Part shown: positions 14,237-20,517 of the stretch, one piece after another
How the letters are laid out: every line of letters begins with the position of its first letter
How positions within the stretch are numbered: the stretch's first letter is position 1
From: a virus
Direction: 5' to 3' (one strand)
Length of the DNA stretch: 38,342 nucleotides
IMG/VR virus record: IMGVR_UViG_3300028802_000042
Location: 1-38,342 of that record
Translations under genes and position numbers: made by a program
Notes under the pieces: model-generated
Seen by the model: the letters and a program-made list of their open reading frames with translations, nothing else
The model's database searches: none
What the model was told of the DNA's origin: nothing

Positions 14237-14469
14237 AGGAGCACCCCACAATAGTCGAACTCGACTACGGCCTGTCCGCGATGGTCGGCACGCTGCGCCG
14301 CGGGCGGCGACCGTTCTTTGTGCTCGGGCGGAGGTCTGCGACAAACGCGCGTCCGCGGCTGATTGTGGCGTCCGGACACTTCGAAGAGGGTCGCGTCGTA
14401 ATCACGAGCGGCATGCTCAGTGCGGCGAGCGTGGACGAGCTTGAAGTTAGATTGAGAGGGCAGACATGA
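14233..14469 (+). CDS. hypothetical protein, 78 aa
   Basis: A 78-residue protein starting at a GTG that overlaps the previous stop (GTGA at 14233-14236). It is beta-rich and basic (SAMVGTLRRGRRPFFVLGRRS, PRLIVASGHFEEGRVVITSG). The open frame continues upstream inside the previous gene, but the overlap makes the GTG start more likely. The family is unknown. Confidence 0.55.
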   Translation: MKEHPTIVELDYGLSAMVGTLRRGRRPFFVLGRRSATNARPRLIVASGHFEEGRVVITSGMLSAASVDELEVRLRGQT

Positions 14470-14747
14470 ACCGCCAAGAATCGCTCAACGTGGCATGGCA
14501 CGCGCGCGTGAACGGGCTCGACAGCCTGACACCGGAGCACATCCTCGGTGCGTTCGCCCGGCTGGAACTGATGGCCGAGCAAATGCGGAGCCTCGAACAG
14601 GATCTAAGCCTGCTGTCTACTGTGGTCGAGCGAACGCTTGAAGCGATCAAAGGCCGTCCGTTCCGACAGTTGCGCTCGGTCTACCGAAGCATCGCAGAGC
14701 GCCGACGTCCGGCTGCGAAACCGGAGGACGGTCATGCCGGCGAATGA
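14466..14747 (+). CDS. hypothetical helical protein, 93 aa
   Basis: A 93-residue protein linked to its neighbours by ATGA overlaps at both ends. It is predicted to be largely helical with a coiled-coil-like centre (FARLELMAEQMRSLEQDLSLLSTVVERTLEAI) and a basic C-terminus (IAERRRPAAK). No function can be assigned; the size and setting are those of a small early phage gene next to an integrase. Confidence 0.6.
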   Translation: MNRQESLNVAWHARVNGLDSLTPEHILGAFARLELMAEQMRSLEQDLSLLSTVVERTLEAIKGRPFRQLRSVYRSIAERRRPAAKPEDGHAGE

Positions 14748-14998
14748 CAACGGTGCAGCGGACCGCCAGACGCTGTAAAACCCGAAAAATCAGGCGCGAT
14801 ATGTCTGACAGCAATCGACTAACAGACGAGGAACTCGAGGCCATCGCCGACCGACTCCTTGCTAAGATAATCGGCAGACTGTCACGGCAGATCGCCAACG
14901 ATGCGAGCAAAGAGGTCGTTGCAGGCCGCGCAAGCGAGCCAACCGACGCCGACTTTGCTCGACTGCGGGCGAGACGCAGAAGGCTAGGGCGTAAGTAG
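14744..14998 (+). CDS. small protein before the integrase (excisionase candidate)
   Basis: An 84-residue protein from the ATG at 14744, continuing the chain of four-base overlaps; an alternative ATG at 14801 would give 65 residues. The body is a long helix (LTDEELEAIADRLLAKIIGRLSRQI) and the end is very basic (FARLRARRRRLGRK). It ends two bases before the integrase start. Its size, charge and position fit a recombination directionality factor, but no winged-helix motif is evident, so this is only a positional guess. Confidence 0.55.
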   Translation: MTTVQRTARRCKTRKIRRDMSDSNRLTDEELEAIADRLLAKIIGRLSRQIANDASKEVVAGRASEPTDADFARLRARRRRLGRK

Positions 14999-15000
14999 TT

Positions 15001-16221
15001 ATGAGTCGTCCCGCAACGGGTTGGGTACAAGAGAAACACGGCAAGCACATCGCTCGGCTGCGAGACGAAGATCTCGGCAGCTTCGACACCGAAGACGCAG
15101 CTTGGCGCGCAATCGCGACAGCGCTGCGTGAAGACGAAGGACTCGCGCCGGACGCGTTCTCGGACTTCGGTGAAAGCTGGATGTCCACGCGAGAAGCGGA
15201 CTTCGACCGGCGCAAGCGCTCCAAGTCGTTCTCGAAAGAGCGCAGCGTGTGGAACTCGCACATCGTGGACGCGCCGTTCTGGGATCTGCCTGTGCGGCGC
15301 ATCACTCCGAAGATCGTGCAGGCGTGGGTAGGGGAGCTGTTCAAGAAGCCGGCGATGCATGCTGTCCGGGACGGGAAGGGTTACAAGCGCGTGGAGCTCG
15401 ACCGGACAGTGACCCGGCGTGTGGTCGAGCAAGCGCTGAAGTATCTCAAGCTCTGCCTCGACGCGGCGGTCATCGAGGGCAAGCTCAAGGAGAACCCCGC
15501 TCGGCTCGTGAAGCTCCCTCGCGCTGAACCGGACGAGATCGACGGCGAGCTGATCGTGCATCTGTCGGTCGACGAGATCGACGCGCTCTTCGCGCTCCAG
15601 CTACCGCTGGTTGTCCGCGCGATCTACGCCGTGGCCATCTACGTCGGACTGCGCTCGGACGAACTGTGGGGGCTGAGACGACAGGACATCGTCGGGCTCG
15701 AGGGCTCTCGTCCGACCTGTCAGGTACGACGCAGCTATGACGGACCGGTGAAGACCAAGAACGCTTTGCGCGACGTGCCGATTCTGCCGCCGGCGGTGAG
15801 CGCGCTTCGTGCGTACTTTGCCACGGCGCCGGTCACGCGGATCGGCGGGCTTGTGTTCCCCGGACGCGACGGGTCGTGCCATGCCGAGAGCTACACGGCC
15901 CAGTGGCGCGACTCAAACCATCGCCCCTCGCCGTCGGGCAAGAGCGTCATCAAGTCGCCGGGCTGGCGCAGGAAGGCCGGCATCCGGAGCGAGGTCGACT
16001 TCCGAGACTTCCGCCACACGTGCGGCTGTCACCTCGCACAGGGCACGTGGACACGGCCCTTCACCCTGCACGAGATCAAGCGCTGGCTCGGTCACTCGAG
16101 CATCTCTGTCACCGAACGGCACTACGCCATGTTGACTTCGGACAACCTGCACGCAGCGGTCGCTTCGGAATCGATTACGGGATATAAACGGGAAGGCCGA
16201 AATGACCATACGCGTAAGTAG
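15001..16221 (+). CDS. int: tyrosine recombinase (phage integrase)
   Basis: A 406-residue integrase with an N-terminal arm-binding region, a SAM-like core-binding domain (about 50-175) and a catalytic domain (about 185-380). Catalytic residues seen are R218 (GLRSDEL), K253 (KTKNALRD), R338 (DFRDFRHT), H365 (WLGHSS) and nucleophile Y375 (ERHYA). The first His of the usual HxxR box is Arg here (R335), a variant tolerated in some family members. It should catalyse integration and excision of the prophage. The gene ends 15 bases before the tRNA-Arg-like sequence, the usual place for attP. No ribosome site is obvious, so translation may be coupled to the gene upstream. Confidence 0.93.
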   Translation: MSRPATGWVQEKHGKHIARLRDEDLGSFDTEDAAWRAIATALREDEGLAPDAFSDFGESWMSTREADFDRRKRSKSFSKERSVWNSHIVDAPFWDLPVRRITPKIVQAWVGELFKKPAMHAVRDGKGYKRVELDRTVTRRVVEQALKYLKLCLDAAVIEGKLKENPARLVKLPRAEPDEIDGELIVHLSVDEIDALFALQLPLVVRAIYAVAIYVGLRSDELWGLRRQDIVGLEGSRPTCQVRRSYDGPVKTKNALRDVPILPPAVSALRAYFATAPVTRIGGLVFPGRDGSCHAESYTAQWRDSNHRPSPSGKSVIKSPGWRRKAGIRSEVDFRDFRHTCGCHLAQGTWTRPFTLHEIKRWLGHSSISVTERHYAMLTSDNLHAAVASESITGYKREGRNDHTRK

Positions 16222-16236
16222 TTGAAATGATGGTCT

Positions 16237-16280
16237 GCACCCATAGCTCAGCCGGATAGAGCAGCGGCCTTCTAAGCCGT
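16237..16280 (+). other. 5' half of tRNA-Arg(TCT): candidate attP core
   Basis: Bases 16237-16280 fit the 5' half of a tRNA: acceptor strand GCACCCA (16237-16243), D arm with GCTC/GAGC stems (16246-16249 and 16259-16262), and an anticodon arm GCGGC/GCCGT (16264-16268 and 16276-16280) around anticodon TCT (16271-16273). The T arm and the 3' acceptor strand are absent; unrelated sequence follows. A non-functional tRNA part next to int marks the attachment site. Confidence 0.8.
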
Positions 16281-16344
16281 TACGGGCCCCTATAGTTTCA
16301 AAGACTTAGCTGGCGTTTCCCGTAATGTCCCGCAATCGAAAAAC

Positions 16345-16381
16345 AAGGGCATCTGTGCAGGTCGAACGCACAGATGCCCTT
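16345..16381. terminator. 14-bp perfect hairpin terminator
   Basis: AAGGGCATCTGTGC (16345-16358) pairs perfectly with 16368-16381 around a nine-base loop. The plus strand continues with TTCGTTTGT and the minus strand with TTGTTTTTC, so it can stop transcription from both sides. It isolates the integrase operon from the genes to the right. Confidence 0.85.
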
Positions 16382-16416
16382 CGTTTGTCAAGCGGCGAAT
16401 GCTTGGCTCGGGCGCC

Positions 16417-16557
16417 TCACGCCACCCCGACAGCGACCCGTCCAAGCACCCGTCCGCGCCACACGCAGTAAGCCCCGGACACGTCGACAAGCAGCCACGC
16501 GTCGAGCGCCTGCCACCTCACGACGAGCCCGCCGAACGGTTCCACCTCGATGGTCAT
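16417..16557 (-). CDS. possible small protein, 46 aa
   Basis: A 46-residue frame with regular amino-acid make-up (MTIEVEPFGGLVVRWQALDA... ending RVAVGVA) and GC-rich third positions lies on the minus strand and ends just before the strong terminator. No good ribosome site precedes the ATG at 16557. It is listed because the region has no other gene on this strand and the terminator is well placed for it. Function unknown. Confidence 0.35.
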   Translation of the reverse strand: MTIEVEPFGGLVVRWQALDAWLLVDVSGAYCVWRGRVLGRVAVGVA

Positions 16558-16701
16558 GGCGGACACATCGGGTGTCCGTCCGGCGGGTTGCCGGTTCTAG
16601 CGAGGCCTCGTGCCTCTCTCCTATGTGGGCATGGAAGCGAAATCCCCCGCTGCCGCTCGACGATTTCCACAATCCAGGCAGTCGGCTATCCTACTGCTCG
16701 C

Positions 16702-17010
16702 ATGAGCAGCCTACGCCCCGGCGCCGTCGACCCACCCAAGACCCGAGACGAGTTCCTCGCCACGCCGGTCGCCGAGCTCGCCGGGCTGTGGCTCGTGGTG
16801 ACGTGCGGCGGCTGTGGACAGGTGACGTGCTGCGCGCTCGGCGGGCCGGCGTTCGCTCGATACCGAGCGCGGCCCGTGCGTGAGGTCTTCACCCGACTGC
16901 GTTGCTCGCACTGCCGTGGTCCGGCGGTCGCGGTCCGACTCGCGAATACGCTGACAGGTCCACTGCCCGGGACGAGTGTCGCTGCGTGGGAGATCCGCCT
17001 CCTGCCGTAA
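16702..17010 (+). CDS. zinc-ribbon protein, 102 aa
   Basis: A 102-residue protein starting at the ATG at 16702. Two CxxC pairs (CGGCGQVTC near residue 34 and CSHCRG near residue 73) form a probable zinc ribbon. The N-terminus (PPKTRDEFLATPVAELAGL) is helical. The long open frame upstream has no coding character. It ends just before a two-way hairpin terminator. No family is recognised; such proteins often bind DNA or other proteins in phage accessory regions. Confidence 0.65.
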   Translation: MSSLRPGAVDPPKTRDEFLATPVAELAGLWLVVTCGGCGQVTCCALGGPAFARYRARPVREVFTRLRCSHCRGPAVAVRLANTLTGPLPGTSVAAWEIRLLP

Positions 17011-17015
17011 ACACA

Positions 17016-17049
17016 ACGGCCCGGTGAGAGGGGAGCTCCACCGGGCCGT
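17016..17049. terminator. 11-bp hairpin between convergent genes
   Basis: ACGGCCCGGTG (17016-17026) pairs perfectly with 17039-17049. It starts five bases after the stop of the zinc-ribbon gene and lies before the stop of the convergent gene 17103-17972. This is the layout of a shared terminator, although no long T run follows. Confidence 0.75.
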
Positions 17050-17102
17050 GGCACGTCTCGACCATTCCACTAGAGGGCGCGTGTAGTCTACCGCGGCGCC
17101 GC

Positions 17103-17972
17103 CTACTGCGCCGGCACGCTTTGCTGCACCGCTTCCCACCGCTCGACCAGCCACTGCCAGTACGCGGTCGACTTCGGTCCGCCGGCGACCACCGACCGAG
17201 CGCACGCCGGCAGCATGGCCGAGTCATCCGCGAGCTGCTCGCGTTCGAACTCATCGGCAGCGTGTCCGGCCGCTTCACGGTACCGTTGCCTCTTGCGGCG
17301 CCGGGCACGCCCTTCGCTCTCGTCGGCTGAGTCCGGCGCCGCCGGTACCCCGACCTCGGGCTTGTCCGCGTCGCCAGAAGCCGACGCCTCGACGACACCA
17401 GGAGCGCTGTCCACGCCGCCCTCAGCGTCACGGTCCGGCACGGCAGCAGGTACGACTTGCCGTGCCCGGCCGGGTCGCCGGCGAGCCCCCTGACCCGTCG
17501 GGGCCGCGCCGGCGAGCGGCTCTAGCACACTGACCGCCCGGCGCACTTCCGCCGGCGAGCCGTCCATGAGCTCGATGAACACGAGGCCGTGCCCGTCGGT
17601 CATGTAGCGGGTGCCGACCTGCCAGCCCTCGGGCGTTGCAGCGATCGCGCGCTCGAGCTCGGCGGCGAGCTCATACAGCGCAGCCTGCACCCAGCGCTGT
17701 CCGCGCGGGCCGCCGTCGAGGCGGACCATCAGGCGAGGCAAAGGTGTGCCGAAGGGCGAGCGCCCGACGTCGACAGAGCAGTGCACGGTGCCTGGACTCG
17801 AGGCGGCTGTCCGGGCTTCGACCTCACGCCGTGCTCGAGCACGTGTGGCGGCGTCGGGCCCGGTCTCGGCGAGACGTCGCAGCGTGTCGAGCGTGAGCGA
17901 CTCGAGCGGCGTCGATGTAGGTGTCGTAAACTTGGCAGCCCCGTTGGGCGCCGGACTAAGATCCTCGGACAT
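17103..17972 (-). CDS. hypothetical protein, 289 aa
   Basis: A 289-residue protein of unknown function in three parts. The N-terminal part (1-55) is low in order with a helix of alternating Arg and Ala. A compact domain (about 60-155) has HCSVDVGRSPFGTPLPRLMVRLDGG and WVQAALYELAAELERAI followed by YMTDGHGLVFIELMDGSPAE. A long disordered Ala/Asp/Glu/Pro linker leads to a helical C-terminus (YWQWLVERWEAVQ). The start at 17972 has a clear ribosome site (GAAGGAG at 17982-17988). It is divergent from the HicAB operon and convergent with the zinc-ribbon gene, so it is its own unit in the accessory region. Confidence 0.7.
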   Translation of the reverse strand: MSEDLSPAPNGAAKFTTPTSTPLESLTLDTLRRLAETGPDAATRARARREVEARTAASSPGTVHCSVDVGRSPFGTPLPRLMVRLDGGPRGQRWVQAALYELAAELERAIAATPEGWQVGTRYMTDGHGLVFIELMDGSPAEVRRAVSVLEPLAGAAPTGQGARRRPGRARQVVPAAVPDRDAEGGVDSAPGVVEASASGDADKPEVGVPAAPDSADESEGRARRRKRQRYREAAGHAADEFEREQLADDSAMLPACARSVVAGGPKSTAYWQWLVERWEAVQQSVPAQ

Positions 17973-18176
17973 TCGGAGATACTCCTTCGGGTGTCACGGT
18001 CGCGGACGATTGCAGTCGTCGCGCGGCCACTTCGTTTGGTCCGCCGCTGTTGGCTGCGGACACGTTTATCCTTGCAAGGCCGGACAGCTCCGTCAATGCG
18101 GCGTCCGCATTGTACGAGGACAAACGCACGCACTGCCTTGTCCGCCTCAGCGACTTGACGCGACCCTGATTCTGGT

Positions 18177-18192
18177 ACAACTTATACGTTGT
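18177..18192. promoter_or_regulatory. palindromic operator overlapping the hicA start
   Basis: ACAAC (18177-18181) and GTTGT (18188-18192) form an inverted repeat around TTATAC, which may be the -10 element or part of it. A TTGACG box lies at 18155-18160. The site covers the GTG start of hicA, where binding of the HicB helix-turn-helix would silence the pair. Confidence 0.55.
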
Positions 18193-18379
18193 GAGCAGCA
18201 AGGAAGTGATTCGGGCCTTGATTGCGGACGGCTGGTTCCTCGCGCGGTCAAAAGGTTCGCACCACCACTACGCTCACCCCACCAAGCCCGGCCTCGTGAC
18301 CGTGCCGCACCCGAAGAAGGACCTGCCGGAGGGAACGCTGCGCAACATCGAAAAGCAGGCCGGTGTCCGGCTGCGATAG
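18191..18379 (+). CDS. hicA: HicA-type mRNA interferase toxin
   Basis: A 62-residue toxin of the HicA/YcfA family with a dsRBD-like fold: SSKEVIRALIADGWFLAR, then KGSHHHYAHPTKPGLVTVPHPKKDLPEGTLRNIEKQAG. The catalytic His is the first of the HHH run (H24). HicA cleaves translated mRNA when free of its antitoxin. The GTG start at 18191 fits the family N-terminus and overlaps the probable operator; no ribosome site is present, so the message may start at or very near the GTG. It precedes hicB by 12 bases, the usual toxin-first order. Confidence 0.92.
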   Translation: MSSKEVIRALIADGWFLARSKGSHHHYAHPTKPGLVTVPHPKKDLPEGTLRNIEKQAGVRLR

Positions 18380-18391
18380 ACAGGAGCCGCC

Positions 18392-18943
18392 ATGCAGTAC
18401 GTTGCACACATTCATCGCGAAGGAAGCCAGTGGCTCGCGGACTTCCCGGACGCCCCGGGCTGCCAGACGTTCGCCGACTCGTTCGAGGAAATCGGCGCCG
18501 CCGCACAAGAGGCGCTCGAGGGTTGGCTCGAGGCGCACCTCGAGCTCGGGCGGGTTCCGCCCAAGCCGAAGGGTCATCAGGCGCCGCGCGGGGCGAAACA
18601 GCTGAGCATCTCGGTCTCACCGTCCGTCGCGGTTCGACTGGAGTTTCGCTGGGCGCGCCACGACCGCGGGCTGACTCAAGGCCAGCTCGCGAGGATCGTG
18701 GGCATGAGGCAGCAGATGATCGCGAAGCTAGAAAACCCAAAATCGAACCCGACGCTGGACAGCCTCGTGCGCGTGGCCGGTGCACTCAACCTCGAGATCG
18801 GCATTCTCAGTCGGTCGATTGAGAAGATGGCGGTTCCACGCAAGACCACAAAAACGGTCGTCGCTCGACACGTGGCTGCGACAAAAGCGCGCAAGTCCGC
18901 AGCGAAGTCTGTCTCAGCAACATCGCCGAAGCGCCCACATTAA
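18392..18943 (+). CDS. hicB: HicB-type antitoxin with XRE DNA-binding domain
   Basis: A 183-residue antitoxin. Residues 1-65 are a HicB domain (MQYVAHIHREGSQWLADFPD, PGCQTFADSFEEI), a partial RNase H fold that binds and blocks HicA. Residues 70-140 are a helix-turn-helix (RGLTQGQLARIVGMRQQMIAKLE) for autoregulation. The C-terminal 40 residues are Lys/Ala-rich and disordered, longer than usual, and could add DNA binding. AGGAG precedes the ATG. On a temperate phage the pair can stabilise the prophage or protect the lysogen against other phages. Confidence 0.9.
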   Translation: MQYVAHIHREGSQWLADFPDAPGCQTFADSFEEIGAAAQEALEGWLEAHLELGRVPPKPKGHQAPRGAKQLSISVSPSVAVRLEFRWARHDRGLTQGQLARIVGMRQQMIAKLENPKSNPTLDSLVRVAGALNLEIGILSRSIEKMAVPRKTTKTVVARHVAATKARKSAAKSVSATSPKRPH

Positions 18944-18992
18944 CCACAGCGCGCCGCCGTCAGCTTCCTCGTAGGATCAAGCTCGGAGGCAC

Positions 18993-19778
18993 ATGAAGAA
19001 GTCGACTGTGGCCGCAGGTTGTATCGCCGGGGTTGTTGCCGCTTGTAGCGGCGCTGGTCTCGAAGCGATCGGTGACACGATGCACGACGCCGGACACGCG
19101 ATGGCCGGTGTCGGCGGCCGACTCGAGGCCGCCGGCGGATTCGTCGCCGGAGCCGGACACCTGATAGCCGGTGCCGGCTCGAGCGTCGAGGCAGCGGGCA
19201 GTGCGCTCGCTGCCGGCGGCTCGGCAGGTGCGAGCGGTGCACAAGCGCAGGAAGCCGTGGGCGATGGGTTACCGCGGCCACGCTGGGTGCTGCGCGACAA
19301 GGACGGGACGCCGGTGCAGGCGGATGTTACGCCAAGCTATGCGCTTTCGAGTCCGCGATTCGAATCGACCCCGGATTGCGTGCACATGAACCACCTCGGT
19401 CAGAGACGGATCGGATTGACGTATACGCTGTCCGCCGGCGCGCTCGGAAAACACATCGCCGATCCATGCTCCGGACTTGCGGCAGAGCAAGCCGCGTGGC
19501 GGCCCGCGACCAACTGGTTGTTCGCCGACAAGGACTGCACGGTCCCTGTAACGTACGGGCCTTCCTACGTGGTTTCGATCGGCGGAAAGCTTTTCCACAG
19601 CGGAACCGCGCCGCTGACACCGACGCCGACGATGGTTTACGGATGGAGCAATTCGACGGAACAATGCGTAGAAAACACGCCTGTCGCTGGCACAAAGTAT
19701 TGGGCGTTCGCACCGATCCCTACCGATGTGCTGAACCTCCTGCCGAACCCGCCCTACACGCTCGAGCTCGCCTACTGA
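18993..19778 (+). CDS. exported lipoprotein, 261 aa
   Basis: A 261-residue predicted lipoprotein. The N-terminus MKKSTVAAGCIAGVVAACSG has a basic start, a short hydrophobic stretch and a lipobox ending in VAAC (C18). A Gly/Ala/His-rich region (residues 20-85) with repeated AGxG and AAG elements follows, then a globular C-terminal domain with at least four cysteines (DCVH, PCSG, KDCT, EQCV), likely disulfide-bonded outside the cytoplasm. No family is recognised. An exported phage lipoprotein outside the structural operon suggests lysogenic conversion, such as surface change or superinfection exclusion. It converges with the second lipoprotein gene. Confidence 0.75.
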   Translation: MKKSTVAAGCIAGVVAACSGAGLEAIGDTMHDAGHAMAGVGGRLEAAGGFVAGAGHLIAGAGSSVEAAGSALAAGGSAGASGAQAQEAVGDGLPRPRWVLRDKDGTPVQADVTPSYALSSPRFESTPDCVHMNHLGQRRIGLTYTLSAGALGKHIADPCSGLAAEQAAWRPATNWLFADKDCTVPVTYGPSYVVSIGGKLFHSGTAPLTPTPTMVYGWSNSTEQCVENTPVAGTKYWAFAPIPTDVLNLLPNPPYTLELAY

Positions 19779-19803
19779 CCGGCGCTCCCGAACTCGGTGA
19801 CTC

Positions 19804-20460
19804 TCACTCCGTGCGCACGCCAACCTGCGAAGCCGTTTGCGCCTCGCACGTGCCCGAGTAGCCCTTGCCGCCGATGAACACCCGGCACTGCCCGCCGTCG
19901 GCGCATGGGACGTCGGCAACGTGCCGCCGCTCGTACCGCGTGCAGTTCGCCGGCGACCCGTCGGCGCATGGCCACGTCGTCGGCGTAATGCAGCCGATCA
20001 AATCGCTCGGCTCGGTCGTCGGGTACTGCACGTTGCTCACCGTGGTCGGGTACGACCGGCAACCCCAAAGCTCACCATCGTGCGCCGAGCCCGTTGTCGC
20101 GATCCGGCAAAACGGGTCGTCGACGCTGTACACGGTGAGCGGTAGCACGACGGGCACGGGCGCCGGCAACACGGGCTCGGTCGGCGTGCATGCGACGGGC
20201 GCACAGTCGACCGGCGTGCAGTCGACCGCGGTACAGGCGACGGGCGTGCACGCGACGGGCGACGATGGCTTCGGCGCCACGCACGCAACGGGCTCGGCGG
20301 TCTTGACCGGTTGGGTCGTCGTCGTGCCGGCATCTCGCTCGGGCTCGTACGCGCCGCCGTCGAGCTCGACCTCGGCACCGGGCGGCACGCCGCCGTCGGC
20401 ACCACACGCCCACAGGACACACACGGACAACACACACAGGGTTTGCGATCGGTACAGCAT
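19804..20460 (-). CDS. Cys-rich lipoprotein with VACTP-type repeats
   Basis: A 218-residue predicted lipoprotein starting at the ATG at 20460. The signal peptide (MLYRSQTLCVLSVCVLWAC) ends in a lipobox with C19. An acidic linker is followed by about seven five-residue repeats of the form VACTP/VDCTP (about residues 70-95). A Cys-rich domain of about 100 residues follows (DDPFCRIATTG, WGCRSYP, GCITPTTWPCADG, PCADGGQC, SGTCEA). The many cysteines point to a disulfide-rich surface protein. It lies 57 bases after the collagen-like fibre gene in the same direction, so it may be made late with the tail genes, or from its own promoter. No family is recognised. Confidence 0.75.
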   Translation of the reverse strand: MLYRSQTLCVLSVCVLWACGADGGVPPGAEVELDGGAYEPERDAGTTTTQPVKTAEPVACVAPKPSSPVACTPVACTAVDCTPVDCAPVACTPTEPVLPAPVPVVLPLTVYSVDDPFCRIATTGSAHDGELWGCRSYPTTVSNVQYPTTEPSDLIGCITPTTWPCADGSPANCTRYERRHVADVPCADGGQCRVFIGGKGYSGTCEAQTASQVGVRTE

Positions 20461-20517
20461 GCCCGCCGATTGTCGCCGGCACGCGCGGTCGCATGCCATG
20501 CCACGTGTGCAACCCAG

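Noticed and set aside
16237-16320. Functional tRNA-Arg gene
   Set aside because: The T arm and 3' acceptor strand are missing, so only an attachment-site fragment is supported.
19269-19919. Minus-strand frame opposite the first lipoprotein
   Set aside because: Arg-rich shadow; the plus frame has a signal peptide and lipobox.
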